Source: Polyrhizophydium stewartii (taxonomy: Eukaryota; Chytridiomycota; Chytridiomycetes; Rhizophydiales). From it: a stretch of DNA of 16,883 nucleotides. Positions 6,585 through 16,883 of the stretch are shown here, piece after piece. The DNA lies in NCBI GenBank assembly GCA_027604665.1, contig JADGIZ010000286.1, forward strand, positions 1 through 16,883, given 5' to 3'. Position numbers and translations under genes: made by a program. The notes under the pieces are model-generated. The model saw only the letters and a program-made list of their open reading frames with translations. It ran no database searches and was not told where the DNA came from. How positions within the stretch are numbered: position 1 is the stretch's first letter; every line of letters begins with the position of its first letter.

Positions 6585-9500
6585 TCACTCTTGCTGCTCC
6601 GCGGTCGAGTCACTTCCCACCACGGCGTTGGTCAGCGCCGCTGAGGCGGCCGCCACCGCCTGTGCCCCGCGCGCCGACGAGGCTGACCGCCCCCGCGCCG
6701 TGAGCGCTGTGTTCATGCGCCGCAGAGCCTCGATCGAGCCCGACGAGCTGCCGCCCGCCCCACCACGGAGCCCAGATGCCGGTCCACGAGGTGCCGACGC
6801 GTTCGGCCTGGCAACTGCAGTGGCTGGACTAGCCGGCACGGCGGATCCGCCAAGCGCGCCGCCGTCGGCGGACACCGGGCTCGGAACAGCTGATGCCGGA
6901 CCCGCAGTTGCGTAACGGCCCTTGCGCACTGCCGCGAGCCCCGCGCGCGCACGCTCGAGCTCCTTCTCCATGCGCAGGATGGTCATCTGCGCCTCCATCT
7001 CGAGCACCTTGGCGCGCGTCGCTGACGTCGTTTCGATCCGCAAACTCTCGACCTCTTCCTCCACAGGCGCACCCGCGGCCCTGGCTGCGTCGACAAGCTG
7101 CTCCGTAGCGTCCGTCACAGCTTTGCCTGCTGCACGCAGGCGGATCTGCGCCTGTGATGTGCTGTCCGACCTCACCGCTGCCGCAGTGAGAAGCTGCACC
7201 GTCGACGCCGACACGTTCTTGGCGCACACAATGACGCGCTCGCGCTGCACGTTCCCTTTCACGGCCTCATTTGCCGCCTCGCACAGCTCGCCCGTCGCGG
7301 CGGCAACTTGCTTGGCCGCAGAGACAAGCCCGTCGCTCCATGTGCCGTCCGAAAAGTACATGGCCTCTTCTTTCGGCGCAGTGCGGCCGCGCGCAATGAT
7401 CTCGCGCTGCGCGCCAGTTGCCGACCGCACCAGCGCCGAGGTGGCTGCGGCGATTGCCTTGGCGGCCTCGTAGATCTGCTCGTCAAAGTTGAGTTCTGTG
7501 TTGGCCTCACGCGGCCGCTCGGCGGGCTTGAACGCCGCGAGCCGTTTGGCCGCGGCCTCGATGGCGCTTGCCGCCGTCAGCAGCTCGCGCTCGGCAACAA
7601 CGTTGGGGTCGTTGGGATCGACGTAGCCGTCCGGCACCAGCTTGCCTGCTGCCGAAACGACCTCGGTCACGGATGCGGTGACCGCCTTTGTGCTCGCTTG
7701 CAGCTGCTGCTTGCTTTCGGGTGTGTGCGACGCCTGGACGGTCTTGGCGCTCGCCAGGAGCGCCTGGCACGACGCAGTCAGTCCGACAATCGCGTTGATC
7801 ATCTCGCGCTTCTTGTCGTCGGGTGCAAGCTCGGTGGCAGCCTTGCCGGCGCGGGCCAGATCCTCGACAACCTTGCGCAGATCGCCGGCCGACGTCACGA
7901 GCGAGTCTTGCTTGCCCGACGCCGACGCCGACGCAACGACGCTCGCCGCTGTAGCCGCCAGCTGCTTGGCCGTCGCGACGACTTCGCCGGGAAGCGCTGT
8001 TCCAAGCGCAGGAGCGGAAGAGTCGCCGGCGATCACGCCGGCCTCAGCAATGCCTTCGATGGCGCTGTCCAGTGCGCGCGCAACACGCTGCGAGTCGTCG
8101 CCAATCTCGCACACCAGCCCGACCAAGCCGTTGATTGCGTCGTACTGCTGCCGCACTGCTTCGCTGAGCTCGACGACAAAGCGGCTTGCATCGCCCATGC
8201 CCGAGGCGTTGCCTGCGGCCTTTATCAGCGTCTGCACCGACGCGGCGACGGCCTTGCCGCTCGTAAGCAGCTGAAGCTGATGCGCGCTGTCGCTTGACGT
8301 CACTGCCGTCGCCGCTTTTTGCACGTGCTCGTTGAGCGCAGAGGCGGCGGTAACCGTCGCCACCACCATGGCCGCAAGCTCCTCCTGCGTCGCTGTGTTG
8401 GCATGCACAAATGCGTTCACTGCTTCCGACAGTGCCTTTGCAGCGAGCAGAGTTGGGTCCTTGTGGTCGGCAAAGTGATCGCTGCTGTCGACGGGATCCA
8501 GCTGCTTCGCTTGCGCAAAGATGCTGCTCGTCTCGAGCTCGGCGATCGCGTCGTCGAGCTGCGCAACACCTTTTTGACACGCCATGACTCCCTTGCAGCT
8601 TTCCTTGGCCGCCGTGCTCAGGTCAGAGAGCTTGTTCGACATGTCGCGCACCGCTTGGCTGATCTTGAGCCGCACCGATGCGTCCGGCGTTGGTTTGGCC
8701 GCACCAGGCCGCAGCGCATCGATCACTTTGAGTGTCGATCCTCCGACGTCGCGCGCGAGATCAATCAGCCTCTTGCGCAGCTCGTCATCGTCGGTGCTCT
8801 GCAGCGCAGACGCGGTGCTCGCCATGAGCTCCTCATACATGTCCGACAGCTTGACCGCCGCCGGCGCATAGTCTTCGGCCTTGGCTTGCTTGGATAGCAC
8901 ACCGCTAACAGCGTCCACGAGCTTCTTGCTCTTTTGCTCAATCTCGGCGCTGGAAACCTGCAGCGGCTTGAGAGGAGGCAGCGCCTTGGTGTAAGGCCCG
9001 GAATCTTTGGCTATCACGACTTTGGATGCGCCGCCGACGGCAACCGTGCTCGTTGTACCCGAGATGGATGTTGCAGGTGTAACGCTCGCCGCCGCCGCCG
9101 CAGATGGTGCAGCCGTGGCCGCGGGCATCGCCTTGACCATGTTGAGCAGCAAAGTTTCCACCTTTTCGTTTGCGTTGGCAAACTCGACGCTGCCCGGCTC
9201 GTTTGGCCCCTCAATGGCGCTGACGACGCTCGCGATTGCGGCTTTGAGCGCCGTTTTCTCCGCCTCGATCTGGATCGCGCCAAAGTCGTTTGGATCGGCG
9301 CAGTCGGACTTGATGGCGCTGACGTAGGACGAAAGTGCGCCGGACAAGGCGCGCGTCGATTCGAGCAGCTCGAGTTGCAGCTTCGAGTCGCTGCCTGCTG
9401 CGTATCCAATCGCCATGCTGCTGACCTGCAATCGTCTCAGTCAGTGAGAAGTAATGTCGCTCCGCAAGCAAGAAGCATCGATGGCGCTCACCTTGGCAAA

Positions 9501-12500
9501 GGCAAGGGGTAGCTCCTCAACGGCGTTGCCGAGCTGCACAATGTCGCCACGCGACGAGCGCGAGATGACTTCGGCCAAGTTCGCGATGGCTTGCAGGTTG
9601 TCCTGAATCAACGGCTTCTCGGCCTTTTGCGGAATGCCCACGACGCCCGCAGCGACCGCCAGAGTCGTGGCCGCACTCGGCGCGAGTTTGCCTTCGACAG
9701 CTTGCGCAATCGCCGCTTCGAGCGACGTGCCCGCCACCTGCAGACGTTCCACGGCTTCGCCACACTCGCGCTGGCCGGGTCCAGAGTCCTTGACGCCCTT
9801 GACCATGTTCCCAACCGCCTTGGACATGGACTCGGTCTCGCGCAGCAACTGATTTTGCAGATCTGTGTTATCCGGGCTACCGCAGAACGCCTGCGACATC
9901 ATCGTAATGCGGCGCAGATCCGCTAACACGCGCTGTGCGTTTTCCATGAGGGGCTGCTGCATCTCAGCAGCCTGTGGGCTAACGCGCGCTGGCTCGCCGG
10001 CATACTCTGGTGCGCTGGCGAGAGCAACAAGCTCGTCCACAGTCGAAATAAGTTTCTGCGTTGTATCGGCGCACTGCGCTCGTGCATCGTCTGTGCGCTT
10101 GACTGCAAGCTGCTTGATCGCGCCAACAAGCTGCGCCGTCTTTGCGCTCGTGTCCTTGGAGAAGCGTGCAAACTCTTGGCGCGCTGCCGGTGCGATTTTG
10201 GGCTCCTGAGACGCTGCTTTGCAGAGGTTGCATATCGCCGTTGTGTCCTTGGCGATGGCCGCCGCGCTCTCGAGAATCTCTTTCTGCGCGCTGTCCTTGT
10301 CCACGATCTTGCGGCACACGTTCTTGAGATCGCGCGAGACCGTGTGCAGTTGTTTCTGGTCCACAATCGGGGCAACCGCTGGCTGGGAGAGCGGGTCCGA
10401 CTGCGCAATCAGCTGCGCCGCACGCACTGTCTCGGCTGTCATCTTGTTGACCGTCTCTGCAAGCTTCACGAGCGTGTCGGCCAGCTTTTGTCCATCATGT
10501 GCCGCGATGTGCGCCGTCATCACAGCCACGGCGTCCTCAATTGCCGCCTCACCGGCCGTGATGGCCTCGACCGTCTCAGAGTACGAACCTTGCACCGGGA
10601 CGACAGACTCAATTTGACTGAGTTGCGCCGACGCCTCGCCAATTGTTTGCATGGCTTGCGAGCACTGGTCAAAGCCCGGCGCAGTCACGGCCAGCTTGCC
10701 GAGCAGCTCGTCAATGGTGTTACCAACAGACTTGGCCGCGTCAAGAAGCATGCCCTTGAGCCCAGCGTTCTCGGGATCAAGTGCTGAGCCCTTGAGCGAA
10801 CTAAGGAACTGGTCAAACTCGCTGCCGACCGTCTGCACAATGGCGGTGACGTCCTGGCCTCCCGCGGCATCATCTGTTTGGATCTTGGCCAGCACGAGTG
10901 ACGCTTCGACGAGGCTTTCAAAGGCTGTTTCGATCTTGCCAGCTCCACTCTGCAGCCCTGTGGGGTCCGCCTTGGACGCAACAACGAGCGCATTTGTTGC
11001 TGCCCTCAGCTCTATCGCAGCATCGAGGAGCCGCGCCTGCATTCCCTCGGACGCCTGCGCGGCGTCGGCGATCGCCGTCTTGTTGGCTTCGTTTGCGACT
11101 GAAACGTAGCCAGAAGTGACAGCGTCGTCGGTCACAGCGCGTATGCGGCCCAGAGCCATGACAAGCGCTCTTTGGCCGGGCAGGCAGTCGAACGCCTTGG
11201 CAATCGCGACGCCAGCCATCTCTTGCAGCTCATCAAAGTCGGTCGACACCGTCGGATCGGCAAGCTTGTCTCGTGCCGCCTGCACGAGCTGGCCGATCAC
11301 GTCGCTCATTTCACCCGTTGCCTGCAGCAAGTTGTCTGACAGCGACGGATCCTGCGTTGTCAAAGCGATGCCGATGCTCGACGTCGTCAGCGACTGCAGG
11401 TTGGTGATCGCCTCGGTGATGGCGTGCCCGACTGCGCGCTCATCGCCGGCCTTGAAGGCTGTCGCGAGCTGGCCAAGCGCACTCTGGATCGATTTGCCGT
11501 TCTGCGCGACCTGCAGCTCTGCAACCGCTGGATCGAACGTCGAGGCGACTGCAACCATGCGCGGCGTCGTGCGCGCTTGGCGGATGTCGAGCTGCGTCGC
11601 TTGCAGCGATGCCTGCGCACCTGCAATCTCCTCCGCAAGCACAATCTGCTCGTAGATGTTCAATATGTCGGCTAGATGCTGCAGCTCGTCGGCAAGTTGT
11701 TGAGTCGACGCGAGCAGCTGGGTCTGTGCGCCGGAATCGACCGTCGTGAGCGCAGCAGTGCGTGCAGACTCGACCATTGCCGTGGCGGGTACGAGGAAAC
11801 CCTTGGCAGACTGGATCAGGCGCACGCTCGCCACATGATCGTTTGGTTTCGCCGCGCTCCCCTTGATGGCTTGCACTGCCTTTGGGATCGTTTCGACCAC
11901 CCTTTTGATGGCGCGGTTCAGCAGCAGCTGTGAGCTCTGGTCGCGGTTCGATGCCGCGCAGTTGCGCGAGCACGACATGAGCTGATTCGACGACGCCGTC
12001 GAGCTCTTGAGCGCGTGGATCAAGCGTTGCGTCATGCTCGCCTTGATGTAAGGGCCGCACGCGCGGTCGACGGCGTCGCGGAGCTCGTCGATCACAGCAA
12101 GCAGCCCTTCCTGCGCCTCGGGGCTCTGGGAGTTCATGACGAGTCCCTTGGCCGCAGAAACAAGTTCTCCCGTCAGCGCCGCAATCTCTTGTGCGTCCTG
12201 CGTCAGCCTCATGCGCTCGCTTTCGTCCGTCGTCTCTGCCGCTTTTGCCTTGAGCACCTCGGCAAGACGCGTGGCACTGATGGTGACCTGCTTCGCGTTC
12301 GCGACAACCTGCTCCGGTGCGCCGATACTGTTGGCGAGGTTGTCGAGCGCAATGACAATCTGGTCGTAGTATTCTTCGATCTCGTCGTTTTTCGAGATCT
12401 CGCCGTTGCGCGCAAGCTCGAGCAAGCTGGCGATGGCCTGCTCCACATCGCGCACGGCATCCTGAAGCAGCGGCACGAACTTCGAGCCGCCCGCATGCTC

Positions 12501-15271
12501 CGAGTAGGACAGCAGCGCAAATGCGCCGTCGCGCATCAGAACGGCGGCCTCGGCGAGCTGCTCGCGGCATACAGGCACGTGGACTGTCGGCGCGAGCGAG
12601 GCCGTGACTGCGCCGAGCATCGCCCCGATCTCGGTTGCGAGGCCAGAGTCGGACAGACACATCTGCTGCGTGTCCTGCTCTCGGATTGCATTGGCCATGT
12701 TCTTGGTGTGGTCGACCGCAAGCGCTACTGCATTCGCCACGGCTTCGGCAGCGCCGTAAAGATCGCGTTGCAGCTGGTCCGAGACTTCCAGATGGTCAAT
12801 CGCCTTGAGTACACCCGCCGACGCCGAGGCCATCACACGTGTTGCGGCGTAAAAGTCGTCCATGATCAGGTTTCCTGTAATAATGGGCTGCAAGTCCCGC
12901 AGCATGCGCGCCGTCGCCTCGTTGAGCGCCTTGGCTGCGGCAAGAAACTCTTCCTGGCTCGCTTCGCTCTGCTGTAGCCCCGAGAGCATCTTAATGCCCT
13001 GCGTGATCTGTCCAACAGACGAGATGATCGTAAAGAGCCGCGAACCGATCGTGTCGTAATCCATGTCGTCGGTGTTGCCCGTCGCGTGGATGATCAAGGT
13101 GCCCACTGATGCCAGGCATGCGGCGATGTTGGATGCCACCGCCTCGCCGGTGATATCGCACGTTTCTTGGCGCCACTTGAGCGTTGCGGGGTCATTGCTC
13201 ATCGCAGCGAGGTGAGTCGGTACGGACAAATCTGCGTGTGCAGCAGCAGTCACGGCAAGCCCGTTGTTGATCGTCTGGATGATGGCTTGCTGGAACTCGA
13301 GCATGTCGAGATTCAGGGCGACTTCGCCCTGCGGCGCGCCGCCAGCCGGGTGGCGGCTGACCTTGAGTCGATCGTTGGACGAGTGGCTGTCGTCGATGAA
13401 CATGACGGCGGCACCAGAGTGCGACTCCTTTGCCTGGCGCGCGACGCCAGAGCTGGAGACCACCTCGACGTTGTTTGCGCGACCGGGACGCACATAGTCC
13501 TCCATGACGGCTTGCTCCTCAACGCGCGCTTCCTCGATCGTCTTGGACTTTTGGTTGCGCTTCTTGACAATGATGTCGATGTAGCCGGCAATCAAACGCG
13601 AGATCTGCTCGCCTTCGGTCGTCTCGACGTTGTAATAGTTCTCAGAGTAGTCTCCAAAGTCGAGCGTGAAGCTTTACCCGTGTCAGCGTGGCTGCTCGCC
13701 CCTTTGCTCCGCCATCTGCAAGCAACGAAAGAGGTTCAACATCCAACTCACTTTTTGGCCGTTGCCGCCCAGCGTCGGATCTGCGTCAGCTTCCACTCGC
13801 CAAGAACCTCCTTGGTCTCGATGTCCATGCGCACAACATTCTGCTTGGTGACTCCTAGCAGCACATTGGCTGCCTTCTTTTTCTTCGTTGCTGGCTCCTT
13901 GACCACAAAGAACGTGGTGCCGTACGTTTTGAGAGACCGGCACATCTGCACGTATCTAAACTTGGCATTGAGCTCGGTCATGCCCTGCAGCTTGCTGTGC
14001 TCGCCAAACATCTTCTTTTCGACATCCTTGTTCTTCTGGTACTCTGGCGGAACAAAGTCCTTGAGCTTAACAAAACCCGGCTTGTGCTTGTCCGGCTCGT
14101 GGTTCCCAAACTGGATTTGCATCTGAATCGCGCCAAGCTGCGCTGCCTCTACTGCCGTGCATGGATGCTTGCCCGACACGATCATCTCGCGCGACTGGTT
14201 GTACATGAGCATCAGCTGGACCGGATCCGTCCTGTCGACATTCTGGTCTGTGAAGAAGAACTTTTTCTTGAGAATCACAATGTCGCTTTCTGTCAGGCCA
14301 TGCTCGCGTAGCGTCTTTTCGGGGTTAAGCCACGACTCTGCGACATCATCACCACGACCATGTCAGAGCATAAGCAGAGTGAGGCCAGAATCAACCGTCA
14401 CGGCGACAGTGGTTCGCACTTTCGTCCGAGTATAGGCTCTCCTTGCTCTTGGCCTTCTTGTCGCTCTTTTTGCTTGGCGACTCGGCCCGCTCAGAGGTGA
14501 ACGAGTACTCGTCGTGGTTTGAGATGCCTGCGCGTGCTTGTTAGCAGCTCTCCGGGCACCCAACCGGCCGGCTGTATCGGACAGCCACGAACCTATGCGC
14601 TCGCAGACGGCTGCGACAACCACACGCACAGGCTGGCTTTCGTCAATGAGGATGGCTTTGATCGAATTGTCCAGCGTCTTGACCTTCAGCACGCGATGGC
14701 GCTTCCGGAACTCGAGCGTGTCGCCAAACTTGAGGTCATAGTGGTCAAGAAGCTTGTTTGGAGCCAGCCACAAGCTCTGCTCGCGAAAAAGCAGGCCGTA
14801 GTCCAGACCGGCTTCGCCGTAGTTGTAGCGCTCGCGGATGTCCTGGACAACGTCCTGGACATACATGTCGCTCATGTACTGTCGGCAGCGCCGCGCAGAG
14901 AACCACGTCGTGGCCATTTCGCGTTCGTTTGTTTGTCGAGACGCGGAAGCACCGTGCGAAGAGATGTCAGCAGCGTCGCGGCGCATGCTGCGCAGGCGAG
15001 CAGGCTGCGCGGGCTGTGGACTCCGCAGAGCTGCAGGTATTCTGGGCCAGCACGGCGGTCGCTGCGACCGCCTTTGCGGCTGCGGGCCTATCGGCTCGTC
15101 GCTGTTCCGACTGGTTTGGAACCAAGGCGCTCGGCAGCGAGGGGCAGCAAACCGCTGCATCGGCGAGGCCGTCGTTCGGGACAGAGCGGCAGTATTGAGG
15201 GAAAGTCATACCTGGCAAGTGCGGAGCGTGTCCGTATCCGCGAGATATATCTTGAGAGACAGCGAGGTCAT
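6585..15271 (-). CDS. TLN: Talin, complete: FERM head, helical rod, I/LWEQ module, dimerisation helix and extra tail
   Basis: Talin links membrane receptors and phosphoinositides to F-actin. Exons (minus) are 15271-15212, 14878-14593, 14527-14420, 14337-13752, 13671-9492 and 9425-6585 (TGA): 8061 nt, 2686 aa, with phases consistent throughout. Donors are GTATGA, GTTCGT, GTGCGA, GTGAGT and GTGAGC. The start MTSLSLKIYL matches the talin F0 beginning. F0 runs to about 95 (GDTLEFRKRHR). F1 has the conserved ISNHDEYSF and a Lys/Ser-rich insert (127-152). F2 includes KFFFTDQNVDRTDPVQL. F3 (about 290-385) has RRWAATAKNFTLDFGDY, with W341 at the position of the integrin-contacting Trp, then LIAGYIDIIVKK. 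A linker (about 385-465) precedes an Ala-rich helical rod (about 467-2390). I/LWEQ lies at about 2391-2525 (TWSDGLVSAAKQVAAATGEL), the dimerisation helix at 2529-2578, and a low-complexity tail at 2579-2686. It is slightly longer than the roughly 2540 aa of animal talins. I see no villin headpiece. The weakest junction is the TAAAG acceptor before 13671, but the protein match supports it. Confidence 0.95.
14879..15211 (-). other. Talin intron 1 (333 bp, longest in the window)
   Basis: This intron separates the 20-codon first exon from the exon beginning YMSDMYVQD. The donor is GTATGA and the acceptor GCCGACAG, phase 0. It is much longer than the other talin introns (65-82 bp). Apart from GC-rich sequence I see no RNA gene or repeat in it. 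An ATG at 14917-14915 is in frame with exon 2, but would replace the conserved F0 start with unrelated residues. Confidence 0.8.
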
Positions 15272-15302
15272 GGCGGCAAGATGGGAAGCGATCCCCAAGA
15301 TC

Positions 15303-15315
15303 ATTGGAAGCCAAT
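15303..15315. promoter_or_regulatory. Inverted CCAAT-box pair upstream of talin
   Basis: ATTGG-aag-CCAAT is a perfect 5-bp inverted repeat with a 3-bp spacer, beginning 32 bp upstream of the talin start codon. CCAAT is the core recognition site of the heterotrimeric HAP/NF-Y complex in fungi and animals and works in either orientation. Flanking bases have not been matched to a full consensus, so a regulatory role is only suggested by position and symmetry. Confidence 0.4.
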
Positions 15316-15587
15316 CTGGAGCGAGGTCGAGACAAGGTGTGAAATCAGATGAAATGGTAGTTCCTGTTGTCTGGCTTTCCACGGACGTTGCCATTTTAGG
15401 GGTGACCCATGTTTTCGACGGAGCGAAATAGCAACCGATACTCCTTAACTGTGTGCGATAGTTTGTGAATGCGGAACAGGCATCTACTGTGACTTGCGGC
15501 AGACGCACGTCCGACCAGCTCGACGACCATGGCAAGCGAGCGCAATTGTATTTGGTAGGCACAGCAAGAAGCAGATGACAACATTCG

Positions 15588-15593
15588 TTTATT
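15588..15593 (-). terminator. AATAAA polyadenylation signal of the ABCG gene
   Basis: The minus strand reads CCTGAATAAACGAATG, placing a canonical AATAAA about 37 nt downstream of the ABCG stop codon. It is the only canonical AATAAA I found in a fitting position downstream of any gene in the window. Confidence 0.6.
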
Positions 15594-15630
15594 CAGGCGC
15601 ACTACTCGCGCGATAACCAATGAGACGCAT

Positions 15631-16883
15631 TCACTTGAGCCGCAGCTTCGGCTGGCTCGTGCGGCTGAACATCAGGAAGCCCAGCGCCAGCAGCACAGCC
15701 ATGATCGCGAGGTTCTGCCCGACAGACACCCACATGCCCGGCGAGCTGAGCACAAACGTGTCCAGCACCTGCTGTCCGTCGCGATAGCACACGGCCCGCG
15801 GATCCGTGCACTCGAATGTCCGTCCGACAAACTCGTTCTGCGCCAGCGCCTTGTTGCTGACCGTGATCAGCGAGATGTACTGGATCCACCGGAACACGAC
15901 CGGCGTCGCCTCGAGGTTGACCAGCTCGCCGCCAAACAGCATGAGGAAGTTGATGATCAGCGGCGCAAACACCTGGCCGATCTGCGCGTCCTTGACTCCA
16001 GAGCCGATGAGCAGTCCCAGCGCGTTTGCTGTGTTGGCGTGCACGACGAGCACGAGGAGGAAGACAAAGTAGTGGCCGATCGAGTCATCGCGCAGCCCGA
16101 TCATCCAGTACAGCGGCATCGAGAACACCAGCGTCGACACCACCAGCATCGGCAGCGTCGAGATCCACTTGGATACAAACGCCGACGACGCGCGGTACGT
16201 GCCTGCTGCTCGCTCACGTGTGATGATGAGCCGCTCGGCCGGAAACGTGCTGACCACAGGCGCCACAACCGCGAAGGTGAGGTTGATGCAGATGAAGAAG
16301 ATGACAATGAACTTGTTCTGGATGCCGCGGAAGTCGTCGTTGGAGCGGAAGAAGACAAATCCAAGCAGCATCATCATGACCACCGACTGCACGAGCGTCG
16401 AGATCAGCAGCGCCGAGCTGCGGAATCCGGTCTTGAGGCTGCGCTCGAGCAGCGTGCCAAACTCGACGGCCCACGACGTCTTCCAGCTGCCCTCGACCCA
16501 GTTTGCCTGCTCGACGAGGCTCGCCTCGGCGTCGCGCGTGGCGGCCTCGATGTCGCCCTTGAACGAGAGCGACTCGGCCGACTTGCGCCACGCCTCGACA
16601 AAGCGCTCGATGCGCTGCTGCGACTCTGTGCGCAGCGCGTCGGACCGCTGATCGAGCGTGATGATGTCAAGGAAGTGGTCGCTCGGGTTGGTCTGCGGCG
16701 GCAGCGGGAAACCGAGCGATGCAAAGTGGTCCAGCGCTCCGTGCGTGGTGCCGAACCACACGGTCTTGCCGGTGCTGAGCAGCACAATCTTGTCAAACAG
16801 CGCCAGGATGTCCGTGCGCGGCTGGTGGATGGTCATCAGCACGATCTTGTTGTGCTGCTTGGCAATGTCCTTGATGTTGGCGA
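15631..16883 (-). CDS. ABCG (White/PDR-like) ABC transporter, C-terminal part, cut by window edge
   Basis: The visible 416 codons (16881-15631, stop TGA) begin inside the nucleotide-binding domain at ANIKDIAKQHNKIVLM. The ABCG H-loop signature TIHQPRTDILALFDKIVLLS follows, with the switch His at visible residue 19, then GKTVWFG and NPSDHFLDI. Walker A, Walker B and the signature motif lie beyond the edge. An amphipathic linker leads to a six-helix ABC2 membrane domain: TM segments at about 157-178, 191-213, 239-263, 270-294, 301-323 and 387-406. The large loop before the last helix carries C358 and C365, as in other ABCG proteins where such cysteines form a disulfide. The C-terminus is a short basic KLRLK. 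NBD-before-TMD order is the reverse arrangement of ABCG transporters, which export lipids, sterols or xenobiotics. Whether this is a half-transporter or the second half of a full PDR transporter cannot be decided here, nor can the substrate. No intron is seen in the visible part. Confidence 0.93.
   Translation of the reverse strand, partial: ANIKDIAKQHNKIVLMTIHQPRTDILALFDKIVLLSTGKTVWFGTTHGALDHFASLGFPLPPQTNPSDHFLDIITLDQRSDALRTESQQRIERFVEAWRKSAESLSFKGDIEAATRDAEASLVEQANWVEGSWKTSWAVEFGTLLERSLKTGFRSSALLISTLVQSVVMMMLLGFVFFRSNDDFRGIQNKFIVIFFICINLTFAVVAPVVSTFPAERLIITRERAAGTYRASSAFVSKWISTLPMLVVSTLVFSMPLYWMIGLRDDSIGHYFVFLLVLVVHANTANALGLLIGSGVKDAQIGQVFAPLIINFLMLFGGELVNLEATPVVFRWIQYISLITVSNKALAQNEFVGRTFECTDPRAVCYRDGQQVLDTFVLSSPGMWVSVGQNLAIMAVLLALGFLMFSRTSQPKLRLK

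Larger units (their letters stand above)
15272..15630. other. Intergenic region upstream of talin and downstream of the ABCG gene
   Basis: These 359 bp must contain the talin promoter and 5' UTR as well as the ABCG 3' UTR, since both genes run leftward. An inverted CCAAT pair lies 32 bp from the talin ATG, and an AATAAA lies just after the ABCG stop. I see no TATA box in the talin orientation. The region is less GC-rich than the flanking genes (by eye). A frame open from 15562 runs in phase into the talin start, but its residues are not talin-like and I read it as leader. Confidence 0.6.

Noticed and set aside
7308..8297. Long plus-strand open frame antisense to talin (and similar ones at 12015-12977 and 13167-14126)
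   Set aside because: The opposite strand encodes clearly conserved talin. GC-rich DNA with few stops produces long shadow frames, and their translations resemble no protein family.
14915..14917. Alternative talin start in frame with exon 2
   Set aside because: Splicing exon 1 (15271-15212) gives MTSLSLKIYL, matching the talin F0 start; the alternative gives an unrelated Arg/Cys-rich N-terminus. It remains possible as a minor isoform.
1..16883. Prokaryotic operon, mobile element or defence system
   Set aside because: Spliced genes, talin, FYVE and a mitochondrial presequence show eukaryotic nuclear DNA. No transposase, integrase, terminal repeats or defence-type genes were seen.

Overview
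The window is eukaryotic nuclear DNA, GC-rich and gene-dense. Reading frames are interrupted by short GT-AG introns (55-333 bp), and joining exons across them restores conserved protein motifs. Five protein-coding genes fill almost all of it: a FYVE-finger protein (+, 5' end at or beyond the window edge), a mitochondrial serine hydroxymethyltransferase (-), a small four-helix membrane protein (+), a full-length talin (-), and an ABCG-type transporter (-, cut by the right edge). I see no tRNA, rRNA, CRISPR array, transposon, phage or bacterial operon.

Organism. The SHMT has features I associate with fungal mitochondrial enzymes ([29 protein letters not shown]), and the small membrane protein recalls a fungal family. 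Talin is absent from Dikarya but known from early-diverging fungi, holozoans, amoebozoans and apusomonads. My best guess is a GC-rich zoosporic (chytrid-like) fungus; another opisthokont-related protist is the alternative. This is inference, since no marker gene is present.

Layout. 2-3081: FYVE gene, one long exon full of Pro/Ala and Gln repeats followed by two short exons that carry the FYVE finger. 3082-3715: convergent intergenic DNA ending in a purine-rich tract. 3716-5673: SHMT in five exons (527 aa). 5674-5712: a 39-bp divergent intergenic gap almost filled by a perfect 13-bp inverted repeat. 5713-6378: intronless 221-aa membrane protein. 6379-6584: convergent 3' flanks. 6585-15271: talin in six exons (2686 aa), with FERM head, helical rod, I/LWEQ actin-binding module, dimerisation helix and an extra 108-residue tail. 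15272-15630: talin promoter side, with an inverted CCAAT pair, and the ABCG 3' flank with AATAAA. 15631-16883: C-terminal 416 residues of the ABCG transporter.

The genes do not form one pathway. They cover endosomal PI3P recognition, mitochondrial one-carbon metabolism, an unknown membrane function, actin-membrane adhesion and lipid or drug export. The most unusual items are the inverted repeat between two start codons 39 bp apart, the complete talin in a fungal-looking locus, and the 12-nt tandem repeat that places Ile or Met at every fourth residue in the FYVE protein. I found no clearly new multi-gene system.
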